Shown: positions 8,950 to 17,294, counted from the stretch's first letter. The stretch is 34,910 nt of DNA from Pseudomonas graminis (GCF_001705435.1 NZ_MDEN01000044.1:1-34910); one strand, 5' to 3'. The notes: generated from the sequence alone by a model not told the origin. Translations and numbers: made by a program.

Positions 8950-9545
8950 TCCGGATAACCCTCCTGCGGACGATTGAGGTGCACATTCCTACGATTCAGC
9001 GGCGCCGGTTTGCTCAATAGAAAGGGACCCTCAGGGGGCCAGTGTGCGGACAGGTGGATGTAACGTGCTCGGAGTAGTGCTTGGTGCGCAGGTTCAAGTT
9101 GTACAAGCCGACCTGTCATTACCTGCTGCAATATTCGCTCGGCGATAGGCATGAGCTCGTCGGGTATTGCGAGTTCAGGGCGCTCCTCCAATCGCTTGAA
9201 TGGAACGCCGTGACGTATCCCCAGCTCACGCATGACACGCAATGCAATCAGGCTCAGTTCGCCATGCACGGGGCGTTCGAGCAGCACGGTTATCCAGTAG
9301 TGCTCCATGGCCGACGCAGCTTTGCCGCGAGGGTTAGTTGCTGCAGGCCAGGCTTTCACCGCAATGTAGCCATCGCGGGCCACGCCTGATTCGCGCAATA
9401 CGTTGGCGTCCGCTTCTGCACGGGCCCAAGCGGCGTGGGATTCAACCCTTTGACCGATTGGAACGCTGGCCTTGCAGGGCTGCGTCATCCACAGCTTTTC
9501 TCGCGCGCGTGGCAGGTAGCCCCCGCCGACATCGGAGTGAGCGCC
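8946..9545 (-). pseudogene. Duplicated C-terminal tail of the VgrG-Tle1 effector, without start or active-site Ser
   Basis: The 199 codons from GAHSDVGGGYLPRARE to RPQEGYPE match residues 1143-1341 of the full effector with only 17 substitutions by my count (about 91% identity). The match breaks off abruptly at 9545. Further upstream the frame runs into unrelated sequence and then into the previous lipoprotein gene read out of frame, so no credible start exists. The catalytic GFSRG serine and the VgrG part are missing, though the HSD motif is kept. It is directly followed by its own lipoprotein gene with the same ATGA overlap as the parent pair. It is therefore a duplicated toxin-tail/immunity module, resembling orphan tails of Rhs or CDI toxins, and could serve as a recombination donor for the full effector. 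Confidence 0.8.
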
Positions 9546-9606
9546 GCACTGGATTCTGAGACGTTCATTTGTGCGGTGGCGCGATGGGTGCGGGGCCGCA
9601 GCAGCA

Positions 9607-10245
9607 TTACCAGCTGCCATAGGGAATGCCGTGCTGGTCGATGTAGGCTTTGTTTTCAGGTTCGAGTGGGATGTACTTGCCCTTGCTCGCCCCACGATAG
9701 GGTCCGAGCGGTTCGATTTCAGCCTGAAAGCGGCCGACCTCCTTATGCTCTAAACACCCCGATCCGACCCAGACCTTTGCGATGCCTCCGGGCGCCATGC
9801 CCAGGCTTATGGTGTCCCGATATAGAGTGACAACTTCCTGATCCCAGCTACAAAACTCCCGCTGTGGCTTGATCATTTCATCGCGCACCCATTGGGGTAT
9901 TTTGATCAAAACTTTATAGGTTTGTGGTTCAACTAAGGATTGCCAGCGCAGAAAAATTTGATCTGGTAAATCGACGTTATTGATGGGCTTGGACTTGCCT
10001 CCTCCTTCGTGCCAGCCATCCGGCTGACCCGTGTAGCTGGCGACGCCACCGTGCACGCGAAAAAAAGCAAGGCCGCGCTGATCCAGCACATCAACCGTCT
10101 CCACCCACACCTCCATATTTTGGGGCGCTGCCAACCCTACGTACCACGCCGGATACGGCAGCTCGGGCCTCGCTGGAAGTGGAGAGTTCGCTGCACAGGC
10201 ACTCAGGCTGATTAGCAATCCCAGTGCATACGCCAAGCGCCTCAT
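9607..10245 (-). CDS. DUF2931 lipoprotein, copy 3 (probable cognate immunity of the VgrG-Tle1 effector)
   Basis: A 212-residue lipoprotein with signal peptide MRRLAYALGLLISLSAC (Cys17) and the DUF2931 core seen in the other two copies (LPYPAWYVGL, VDVLDQRG, INNVDLPDQIFLRW, IPQWVRDEM). Its ATG overlaps the stop codon of the full-length effector (ATGA), so effector and lipoprotein are cotranscribed and probably coupled. This makes it the best candidate for the true immunity protein, protecting the producer's periplasmic face from the phospholipase. The 9880-9990 stretch is visibly more AT-rich than the housekeeping genes, a hint of transfer. DUF2931 as T6SS immunity is established only by association, so the role is inferred. 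Confidence 0.82.
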   Translation of the reverse strand: MRRLAYALGLLISLSACAANSPLPARPELPYPAWYVGLAAPQNMEVWVETVDVLDQRGLAFFRVHGGVASYTGQPDGWHEGGGKSKPINNVDLPDQIFLRWQSLVEPQTYKVLIKIPQWVRDEMIKPQREFCSWDQEVVTLYRDTISLGMAPGGIAKVWVGSGCLEHKEVGRFQAEIEPLGPYRGASKGKYIPLEPENKAYIDQHGIPYGSW

Positions 10246-13200
10246 TCGGGATAACCTTCTTGCGGACGATTGAGGTGCACGTTCCTACGATTCAGCGGTG
10301 CCGGTTTGCTAAGTAAGAAGGGACCTTCAGGGGTCCAGTGCGCTGATATGTGGATGTAACGCGATCGTAGCAATGCCTCTTGCGCAGGTTCCAGGCGTAC
10401 GAGCCGGTCCGTCATTACCTGCTGCAAGATTCGCTTAGCGATAGGCATAAGCTCCTCTGGCACTGCGAGTTCAGGCCGCGCTTCCAGACCCTTGAAGGGA
10501 ACGCCGTGACGTATCCCCAGTTCACGCATAACACGCAGTGCAATCAAGCTCAGTTCGCCATGTACAGGGCGTTCGAGCAGTACGGTTATCCAGTAGTACT
10601 CCATGGCCGACGCAGCTTTGCCGCGAGAGTTAGTTGCTGCAGGCCAGGCTTTCACCGCAACGTAGCCATCGCGAGCCACGCCTGATTCGCGCAATACCTT
10701 GGCGTCCGCCTCCGCACGGGCCCAAGCGGCATGGGACTCAACTCTTTGACCCGACGGAACGCTGGCCTTGCAGGGCTGCGTCATCCACAACTTTTCTCGT
10801 GCTCGTGGGAGATAGCCCCCGCCGACATCCGAATGCGCGCCCGGCAGTCCGATTTGGAGGTGCGTGTGGTGGACGTTATTAAGAGAAAAGTCGGCGCGGT
10901 ACTCGTCGAGCGCTTGAAGGTGAATGACCTGCCGCGCGCAGTCGGGTGGCAGATAGAGATTGACGCCCTGATTCAGGTCGTTGCCAGGACTGAAGTCCCC
11001 ATGTAGAGGGTCTGAGATGGCCGCAACCGTATCGAACAGGCCAATCAGATTGATGCAAACATCAGCGGCGTTATCAAAGCTTTTCAGCAGACCGCCCCTC
11101 CCCCTTGCGAACATCTCGCTGAATATCCCGCGTCCGGGTTTAAGGACTTCGTTTGCGCAATGTCGTGCAGCAGCAGCTCCACGGCTGAAACCAAAGACGT
11201 CAAATTCGACTTTGCTTATCGCCACACTAGGATTTTTGGTAATGAATGCACGCAGGCGCTGCCTGATTGAGTCGGGTGCTTGTCTCACCCGCGCCACCAC
11301 CCCAGTTTCACCCTGCCCGAGTCCTTGGCCGATCAGTCTGTCATCTTTGCCGCCACTACGTGTGCCGATGCCTTCCATGTAGACGGATAGGTAGGCGATC
11401 TTTTGGTCTTTATTAAGCGGCGTGGTGCTGTTATCCGGATACAAGTCATACAAATACGCCACATTGCTCGGCGCATTCCCGTAACTGTTGTTCGGCGCGC
11501 TGTTAAACGCACTACCGTCAAACTCTCCAAACCCGTACTGCTTGCACGTCGCCGCAATGCTTTCAAGCTCTTCGCTGCTAAAGCTCTCAAGATCCTGCCG
11601 TCGGCACTGTGCGGTCGCCGCCGCATTGCTCTGGTTGTTCCCCGTCCCGTCAAAGAACAACCCGATTCGCAAGGTAATGCCTTCGGTGATTTCCTCTTCC
11701 TCTTCTTCCTCCTCCAATTCAGGTGCGGGACGCGGCTTCAGCCATTCTTCGGGCTCCGGAAAGTCGATCGCCACGCGTCCGGGCAGCATCGTGTGGACGG
11801 GCATGGTCTTGCCGTCCTTGTCGGTCACGCCGTTGAACACCTCGCCGTTCTGCGTGGTGATCCGGTAACGGACGAAACGGGCGGCGGCCTGTTGCGCGTC
11901 GACCAGGGTGTACCCCGCCCCATAGCCATAAGGGATTGGCGTCACCGGAGTCGTCAGCGTGGTGGCAGCGGCCTTCAGCACATAAGCGGCCCGGTGATGG
12001 ATGTTGCCGGGCGCCCCCAGCTCGATCTCGCCATCCTTGATACGGATGAATGCGTCGCCGCAATTCAGGAGGAGCTCTTCCGGGGCGCTGATTTCGATCC
12101 GGCCGGCCAGGCTTTCAATCTTGATGTCGTGCTGGGCGAGCGCGTGCAGTGCGGCACTTTGGGCGTGAAGCTGAACGTCGCCCTGAACCGCTGTTAATTG
12201 CAGACCCTTGGTGATGGCGCACAGGCTGATCGCACCTTCGGCGGTACCGGTGATGTTGCGTCCGGCGCTGAGGTCGGTTGAGCGTGACGAGGTGATGGCG
12301 ACGCTTGCGCGACCGGAGGACACGCAGATGGCCTCGGGGCTGACCATGCCGATGCCGGCCGGCGCGTGCAGCAGAAGACCGGGCTCGGTGAGATGGGGGA
12401 GCGCATCGTTCAGTTGCGTTTGGCCGCTTGTATCGGCGGGAATGGCGCCCGCACCTCTCGCGGCCTGGGCCATGGTGCGGGCCAGGGAAAGCGCGGTTTC
12501 GAGCTGGTCGATTGCAGCGTCCATGTCGAGCTGCATCCCGTGGGCCTGGGTCTGTTCATCCGCACTGATAAACAGCCCGCGCCCCGCCCGAATCGCGCCC
12601 CGGCCGTCCGTGCGCAATTCAAACCCTTCGCCGCGCTTATCCTTCTCGTTGTCGACCAGATGCCCAAGGTTTATCTGGCTCTTGCCGCTGTGGTCGGTGC
12701 TGAGTTTGATGTGTTCCTTGCCGCGATCGTCCTCCATGCGCAGCTTGTTATTGGCCGGAGTACGCAGCACGTTGCGTTTGTAGTCGCTGCGCAGCAGCGT
12801 CACAGGGTCGGGATGGCGGCTGTCGTGAAGGGCGTGGGCGATGTAGGGCCGGTCCGGGTCGCCTTGCTCGAAGGCAATCGCTACTTCTGTCCCGCAGATC
12901 AGCGGCAGGTGCAAGCCATGGGTATCGCCTGCGTACGGACGGGCAAGGCGCAGCCAAAGGCTTTCTTGACCCAGCTTCCAGCTGTCGCGATCAAACAGAA
13001 AGCTGACCTTGTAGCGGCCTTCGCTGTCGATGTGGCTGTAGGGATCGTTGGCCAGCGAACTAGTCACACGGGCCGGAACAGTGCCGGCTATCTTAGGTTT
13101 GGCCAGCAGCGGCGGCCGAAAACACACGCTCTCCGAATAAGGAATCGCTTCAAAGCTCAGTTCAAAACTGCGATCCCGTGCAGCGCGCAACTGTAGCCTC

Positions 13201-14267
13201 GTGAGCACCGCGCCTGGCTCAAACGCCTGCGGCGCCCCACCGGAAATCGCCAGCACCTGCGCCAATCCCAACGAAGCGCTGCTGCTAATTCCGGTCAGCC
13301 GAGTCTGGTTATTGAGATACCGCTCATGCCGCAACCGTCCATAGAAAAACCCGCTTTCACTCTCTAAATCTTCATCCTGATCAACCTTGTCGCCGAGCAC
13401 CTTGTACGGCTCCGCATAGAGATACGCCTCGCCATAGGTCGTGGTGTCACCTCGCGTCTGATCGACATCCGCATCCAGCCATGCGTTCGCATCCCGATGG
13501 TGATAGGCCCGAAAGTGAACGCTCTGCTCCACCACCTCATGACTGACCTGCAGCCCCCAAACCCCATCCTGGCCGCTGCTGCCCAATCCCGACTGCGGCC
13601 GAAACGGCAAGCTCACACGCGGCCGAACGTAATGCCGCTGATCATCATGAAACTCGACGACCGCAATCCCCAATCGCTCGTCATTGGTAAATCGATACCA
13701 GATCCCCACTTCCGCCAGCAGCCGCGAAATAAACGCCAGATCACTCTCGCCGTACTGCATCACCTGCTCACGCTTCGGATACTCCCGCACCAGCGAAAAC
13801 AGAAAATCCTGCCCCTCAAAATCATGCCGTGTGCGCAGAATGCTCTCGATAATCTGCGGCACGGACTGGTGCTGATAAATCCGAAACTGCCGCCCACGGG
13901 CCAGCAACGCCAGGCGCGGCTGCAAAGTAATTTCGTACCGGGCCTCGTCATCCGAACCGGAAAGCCGCTTAAAACCCGTCACCACACCATGCAGCGTCCG
14001 CAAGGCTTCAACACGAGGCACCGGCAAGCCTCGAATCGGAACAGCCAACGTATGTGCAGCTGCATGCAGACTGAACTGAACTGTCTTGCCCAGCATCTGC
14101 TCGGCGCCGATGTCCTGCTCGACACAAGTAAATTCCACGCGATAAAGAAATGGCTGACTCAGCTGCTCCTCACCCTCAAACGCCAGTACATCAAGCGAAA
14201 AAGGAAGGCGATGAACAACAAGTTTATGGCGACTGTGATCGAAAAAAGGCGGCAATACGTTGAACAT
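10242..14267 (-). CDS. vgrG: Evolved VgrG fused to a Tle1-like (DUF2235) lipase: T6SS spike-effector
   Basis: This 1341-residue protein joins a type VI secretion spike to a toxin. Residues about 20-380 resemble the gp27-like base, about 400-510 the gp5 OB-fold (RYKVSFLFDRDSW), and about 560-760 the DUF2345 extension of VgrG proteins. A proline- and glutamate-rich linker (eight Glu in a row at about 852-859) leads to a DUF2235 hydrolase at about 862-1341. That domain has the entry motif FFDGTGNN (872 region), the nucleophile elbow GFSRG with Ser1028, GLFDTVAA with probable acid Asp1079, and GAHSDVGGGY with probable His1145. Tle1-type lipases attack membrane phospholipids of rival bacteria from the periplasm. 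The gene has no other T6SS structural gene nearby, as for many orphan vgrG islands. The lipoprotein gene downstream overlaps its stop by ATGA. The domain borders are approximate. Confidence 0.92.
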   Translation of the reverse strand: MFNVLPPFFDHSRHKLVVHRLPFSLDVLAFEGEEQLSQPFLYRVEFTCVEQDIGAEQMLGKTVQFSLHAAAHTLAVPIRGLPVPRVEALRTLHGVVTGFKRLSGSDDEARYEITLQPRLALLARGRQFRIYQHQSVPQIIESILRTRHDFEGQDFLFSLVREYPKREQVMQYGESDLAFISRLLAEVGIWYRFTNDERLGIAVVEFHDDQRHYVRPRVSLPFRPQSGLGSSGQDGVWGLQVSHEVVEQSVHFRAYHHRDANAWLDADVDQTRGDTTTYGEAYLYAEPYKVLGDKVDQDEDLESESGFFYGRLRHERYLNNQTRLTGISSSASLGLAQVLAISGGAPQAFEPGAVLTRLQLRAARDRSFELSFEAIPYSESVCFRPPLLAKPKIAGTVPARVTSSLANDPYSHIDSEGRYKVSFLFDRDSWKLGQESLWLRLARPYAGDTHGLHLPLICGTEVAIAFEQGDPDRPYIAHALHDSRHPDPVTLLRSDYKRNVLRTPANNKLRMEDDRGKEHIKLSTDHSGKSQINLGHLVDNEKDKRGEGFELRTDGRGAIRAGRGLFISADEQTQAHGMQLDMDAAIDQLETALSLARTMAQAARGAGAIPADTSGQTQLNDALPHLTEPGLLLHAPAGIGMVSPEAICVSSGRASVAITSSRSTDLSAGRNITGTAEGAISLCAITKGLQLTAVQGDVQLHAQSAALHALAQHDIKIESLAGRIEISAPEELLLNCGDAFIRIKDGEIELGAPGNIHHRAAYVLKAAATTLTTPVTPIPYGYGAGYTLVDAQQAAARFVRYRITTQNGEVFNGVTDKDGKTMPVHTMLPGRVAIDFPEPEEWLKPRPAPELEEEEEEEEITEGITLRIGLFFDGTGNNQSNAAATAQCRRQDLESFSSEELESIAATCKQYGFGEFDGSAFNSAPNNSYGNAPSNVAYLYDLYPDNSTTPLNKDQKIAYLSVYMEGIGTRSGGKDDRLIGQGLGQGETGVVARVRQAPDSIRQRLRAFITKNPSVAISKVEFDVFGFSRGAAAARHCANEVLKPGRGIFSEMFARGRGGLLKSFDNAADVCINLIGLFDTVAAISDPLHGDFSPGNDLNQGVNLYLPPDCARQVIHLQALDEYRADFSLNNVHHTHLQIGLPGAHSDVGGGYLPRAREKLWMTQPCKASVPSGQRVESHAAWARAEADAKVLRESGVARDGYVAVKAWPAATNSRGKAASAMEYYWITVLLERPVHGELSLIALRVMRELGIRHGVPFKGLEARPELAVPEELMPIAKRILQQVMTDRLVRLEPAQEALLRSRYIHISAHWTPEGPFLLSKPAPLNRRNVHLNRPQEGYPE

Positions 14268-14358
14268 GAGCGAGCGTCCCTGGCAGGAAAAACGCCCCTG
14301 ACCAGTCCGAAGAAGACCGGATCAACTCGTCCATGAGAGAGGGCTGAGGCGGGCGAAG

Positions 14359-14380
14359 ATGACGCTTTTCAAAGCGTCAT
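14359..14380. promoter_or_regulatory. 22-bp dyad between vgrG and the PLP enzyme gene
   Basis: ATGACGCTTT-TC-AAAGCGTCAT is an almost perfect palindrome with 10-bp arms, about 90 bases upstream of the vgrG start and 130 upstream of the divergent PLP gene. No U-tract follows on either strand and no gene ends here, so an operator is likelier than a terminator. The regulator is unknown. Confidence 0.45.
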
Positions 14381-14509
14381 TCCATAGCGAAAACACGATC
14401 CGGACGCGTCCTAATGAAGAACAAGAATCCCCCTACACAGCCCCCCCAAATCGAGACCCCCGCCCGACGAGTGCTAGACTCCCGAACCGTCCATTGCCCG
14501 ACCGATTTC

Positions 14510-15526
14510 ATGTTCCCTCTCTCCTCACCACTGTCTCCCGCACCGCTGCAACCGCTCAATTTTGACTGGCTCCAGGCAGCGGGCGTGGAGGCGGCGATCC
14601 TGCGGCTGGACCTTGTCGATCCCCTGATCAGCGGCAATAAATGGTTCAAGCTCAAGCACCATCTGGCGGCGGCTGAGCGAGCCGGTGCACGGGGTGTTAT
14701 CAGCCTGGGCGGCGCGCATTCCAATCACCTGCATGCGCTGGCGGCGGCGGGCAAGCGCTTTGGTTTTGCCACGGTCGGGTTGTTGCGGGGGCATGCGGTC
14801 GAGACGCCGACGGTGCTGGATCTGCAGGCGTTCGGGATGGAGTTGCACTGGCTGGGTTACGCCGGGTATCGCGCGCGCCATGACGCGGATTTCTGGGATC
14901 CGTGGCGCGAGCGTTATTCGCATCTGTTTCCGGTGCCCGAGGGCGGAGGCGGGCTAGACGGCGCGTTGGGCTGCGCTGAAATCGTCAAACAGGCGCGCAG
15001 CCAGCTCGGCGATTTGGGGTGGGAGGATTACGATTGCTGGTGGCTGGCGTGTGGCACCGGCACCACATTGGCCGGATTGGTGCTGGCGGAGGCGGGCCAG
15101 CATGAGGTGATTGGCGCGATGGCGGTGCCCGAAGCTCATGGGGTTGAGGGCAATGTGGAGGGGATTGTTGAAGCTTTCGCGAGCAAGCTCGCTCCCACAG
15201 GGACTGTGGCGCCCTTGGGCAGAATGAGTCCGCGACCGACAGGCTCGGACGTGGGGATAGACCGCAAAAAGCCCCAGGGTTACCGTTTGCTCGACGCCAG
15301 TCGTGGCGGCTTCGCGAAGACCGATCCCGCGTTGCTGGATTTCATTGCACGGCACGAAGCAGAAGCCGGTATCCCCCTCGAACCGCTGTACACCGGCAAG
15401 GCATTGCTTGCCCTGCATGACGAGGTGGTCGCGGGCCGGATCGCCAAGGGCACGCGGCTGATTTTCCTGCACACCGGCGGACTGCAGGGCAAGCGAACCT
15501 TCGATGCTGCGCACGCACATCCCTGA
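14510..15526 (+). CDS. D-cysteine desulfhydrase / ACC deaminase family PLP enzyme with an in-frame REP insertion
   Basis: This 338-residue fold-type II PLP enzyme has the motif LISGNKWFKLKHHL (Schiff-base Lys44 of GNKW), SLGGAHSNHLHALA for the cofactor or substrate, and WLACGTGTTLAG for the phosphate. Relatives of this type are about 300 residues. The excess is a segment of about 39 residues at about 222-256 (EAFASKLAPTGTVAPLGR... to ...DRKKPQ). Its DNA begins with a typical Pseudomonas intergenic repeat, GCGAGCAAGCTCGCTCCCACAG. The flanks (EAHGVEGNVEGIV and GYRLLDASRGGFAKTD) are conserved-looking and remain in frame, so the element has been inserted without breaking the ORF. Whether the enzyme still works is open. 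The start was set at 14510 (MFPLSSPLSP) because the codons from 14414 look unlike protein. The substrate (D-cysteine or another small amino acid) is not determined. Confidence 0.85.
   Translation: MFPLSSPLSPAPLQPLNFDWLQAAGVEAAILRLDLVDPLISGNKWFKLKHHLAAAERAGARGVISLGGAHSNHLHALAAAGKRFGFATVGLLRGHAVETPTVLDLQAFGMELHWLGYAGYRARHDADFWDPWRERYSHLFPVPEGGGGLDGALGCAEIVKQARSQLGDLGWEDYDCWWLACGTGTTLAGLVLAEAGQHEVIGAMAVPEAHGVEGNVEGIVEAFASKLAPTGTVAPLGRMSPRPTGSDVGIDRKKPQGYRLLDASRGGFAKTDPALLDFIARHEAEAGIPLEPLYTGKALLALHDEVVAGRIAKGTRLIFLHTGGLQGKRTFDAAHAHP
15176..15202 (+). repeat. REP element inside a coding sequence
   Basis: TTCGCGAGCAAGCTCGCTCC and the following CACAGGG form the known Pseudomonas repeat with palindrome GCGAGC-AA-GCTCGC. 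Near-identical copies lie at 17087 and 34602, both outside genes. Here it is read through in frame within the PLP enzyme. Confidence 0.85.
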
Positions 15527-15549
15527 CGCCGGAGCGCGCATCCGGGCAC

Positions 15550-15564
15550 TGGCACGAATCCTGC
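15550..15564 (+). promoter_or_regulatory. Candidate sigma-54 promoter of the MHS symporter
   Basis: TGGCACGAATCCTGC matches the sigma-54 consensus TGGCACG-N4-TTGC with a single change (CTGC) and exact GG-to-GC spacing (15551-15552 and 15563-15564). It lies 112 bases before the transporter ATG. Dependence on RpoN and an activator would mean induction by a nutrient or nitrogen signal. Confidence 0.65.
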
Positions 15565-15676
15565 GGCCTACACCCCCCGACAGGTCGGTCCTGAGTACGT
15601 CGGCGGCATTTCTGGAGTCGGGCGGGCAGGGCGCTGTGCCGATAATCGGATCTTTCCCACGCGCGCCGAGGTTTCC

Positions 15677-17017
15677 ATGACCACTCCCGTCCTTGAGCAG
15701 GTTGATCCTGCCACCCTGAGAAAAGTCATCGTGGCGGCCGCCATCGGTAATTTCGTCGAATGGTTCGACTTCGCGGTGTATGGCTTTCTGGCCACGACCA
15801 TTGCCCAGCAGTTCTTCCCCAGCGGCGACGCCAGCGCCGCGCTCTTGAAAACCTTCGCGGTGTTCGCCGTGGCCTTCGCGTTTCGGCCCCTCGGCGGGGT
15901 GTTCTTCGGCATGCTGGGCGACCGCATTGGCCGCAAGCGCACGCTGGCGTTCACCATTCTGTTGATGGCCGGGGCGACGACCATCATCGGTCTGCTGCCG
16001 ACCTACGCCGCAATCGGCGTCATGGCGCCCGTCTTGCTTACCCTCATCCGCTGTGCCCAGGGCTTCTCCGCTGGGGGTGAATACGCGGGGGCGTGTGCCT
16101 ACTTGATGGAGCACGCCCCGCGCACGCAACGGGCGTGGTACGGCAGTTTCGTGCCGGTGTCGACCTTTTCGGCCTTCGCGGCGGCGGCGATCATTGCCTA
16201 CGCGCTGGAGGCCTCTTTGAGCACCGAAGCCATGGGCAGTTGGGGCTGGCGGCTGCCGTTCCTGATCGCCGCGCCGTTGGGGCTGGTCGGGCTGTACCTG
16301 CGCTGGAAACTGGACGAAACACCGGCCTTTCAGGCGGTCAAGCAGGAACACGCGGTAGCCCATTCGCCGCTCAAGGAAACCCTGCGCAACCATGGCGCGG
16401 CGATCTGCTGCCTCGGCGCGTTCGTGTCGCTGACGGCGCTGTCGTTCTACATGTTCACCACCTATTTCGCGACGTACTTGCAGGTGGCGGGTGGGCTGAG
16501 TCGTGCGACCGCGCTGCTGGTGTCGTTAATTGCGTTGCTGTTCGCGGCGGCGATCTGCCCGGTGGCCGGGGCGTTTTCCGACAAGGTCGGGCGACGCAAG
16601 ACGGTGCTCAGCACCTGTGTACTGCTGATCGTGGTGGTGTATCCGTCGTTTTTGATGGCCAGTTCCGGTTCTTTTGTGGCCTCGATCGTCGGTGTGATGT
16701 TGCTGGCGATCGGCGCCGTCCTGTGCGGCGTGGTGACGGCGGCTTTGTTGTCGGAGACCTTTCCCACGCGTACCCGTTACACCGCTTCGGCGATCACCTA
16801 CAACATGGCGTACACCATCTTCGGCGGAACGGCGCCGCTGATGGCGACCTGGCTGATCGGCGCGACGGGCAGCAACCTGGCGCCGGCGTTTTACCTGATC
16901 GTGATTGCGCTGCTGGCGCTGGCGGGTGGGCTGGCCTTGCCGGAGACGTCCAAAGTGTCGCTGCATGAGGTGGAAGGTTCGTTGACGGCGCGGGGGAGAT
17001 TGCAGACGGCGGTTTGA
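15677..17017 (+). CDS. MFS transporter, metabolite:H+ symporter (MHS) family
   Basis: This 446-residue inner-membrane carrier has twelve predicted helices. It carries the family's opening GNFVEWFDFAVYGFLA, the loop 2-3 motif GDRIGRKRTL, RCAQGFSAGGEYAGA in helix 4 and WGWRLPFLIAAPLGL in helix 6, all typical of the ProP/ShiA/KgtP/CitA group. It should import a small organic acid, amino acid or osmolyte with protons. GAGG sits 5 bases before the ATG, and a strong sigma-54-like promoter lies in the 150-base gap upstream, so expression is probably nutrient-controlled. The PLP enzyme immediately before it might share its substrate, but the promoter between them argues for separate transcription. 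Substrate is not predictable from sequence alone. Confidence 0.9.
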   Translation: MTTPVLEQVDPATLRKVIVAAAIGNFVEWFDFAVYGFLATTIAQQFFPSGDASAALLKTFAVFAVAFAFRPLGGVFFGMLGDRIGRKRTLAFTILLMAGATTIIGLLPTYAAIGVMAPVLLTLIRCAQGFSAGGEYAGACAYLMEHAPRTQRAWYGSFVPVSTFSAFAAAAIIAYALEASLSTEAMGSWGWRLPFLIAAPLGLVGLYLRWKLDETPAFQAVKQEHAVAHSPLKETLRNHGAAICCLGAFVSLTALSFYMFTTYFATYLQVAGGLSRATALLVSLIALLFAAAICPVAGAFSDKVGRRKTVLSTCVLLIVVVYPSFLMASSGSFVASIVGVMLLAIGAVLCGVVTAALLSETFPTRTRYTASAITYNMAYTIFGGTAPLMATWLIGATGSNLAPAFYLIVIALLALAGGLALPETSKVSLHEVEGSLTARGRLQTAV

Positions 17018-17086
17018 CTGGGGGCTCCACCTTGCTTGCCAAGGAGGCGGTGTGCCTGCTGGATGTTGGGCGGATTGCAGGCCGTC

Positions 17087-17113
17087 TTCGTGAGCAAGCT
17101 CACTCCCACAGGG
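17087..17113 (+). repeat. REP element (GAGCAAGCTC type)
   Basis: TTCGTGAGCAAGCTCACTCC plus CACAGGG is a variant of the repeat at 15176, with compensating changes in both arms (GTGAGC/GCTCAC) that keep the palindrome. It lies 70 bases after the MHS transporter and may stabilise or terminate its mRNA. Confidence 0.8.
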
Positions 17114-17134
17114 TTTGCGTTTGATTGACAGGAG

Positions 17135-17247
17135 AGTGGTGTCAAAAAGCTTCAGGTGTCCTGACACTACGTCACCCATCAGACAAATCAGCAACAAAAT
17201 ATGGCAGCGGCGCCCCAAAAAATGGCACATTGGCGGCCCCTTGTGCC
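17135..17247. promoter_or_regulatory. Operator-like dyads upstream of the Fsr-type pump
   Basis: Two imperfect dyads precede the efflux gene. The first has GTGGTGTCA (17136-17144) and TGACACTAC (17162-17170), with a nested GTGTC-CT-GACAC at 17156-17167. The second has GGCACA (17224-17229) and TGTGCC (17242-17247). They could bind a repressor that senses a toxic compound, but no regulator gene is adjacent. Confidence 0.3.
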
Positions 17248-17294
17248 GCTGACATGTTCTGTAACGAGTCCCACGGCGCATCAACGTTCGATGG

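Noticed and set aside
9546..9695. N-terminal 50 codons of the truncated effector ORF
   Set aside because: They are the preceding lipoprotein gene and intergenic sequence read out of frame; homology to the effector begins only at 9545.
14414..14509. 32-codon N-terminal extension of the PLP enzyme
   Set aside because: The codons include intergenic-looking runs of C and A, and related enzymes begin near the ATG at 14510.
14954..16393. 479-codon minus-strand ORF across the PLP enzyme and the MHS transporter
   Set aside because: It spans two unrelated plus-strand genes and the promoter between them; composition is that of a shadow.
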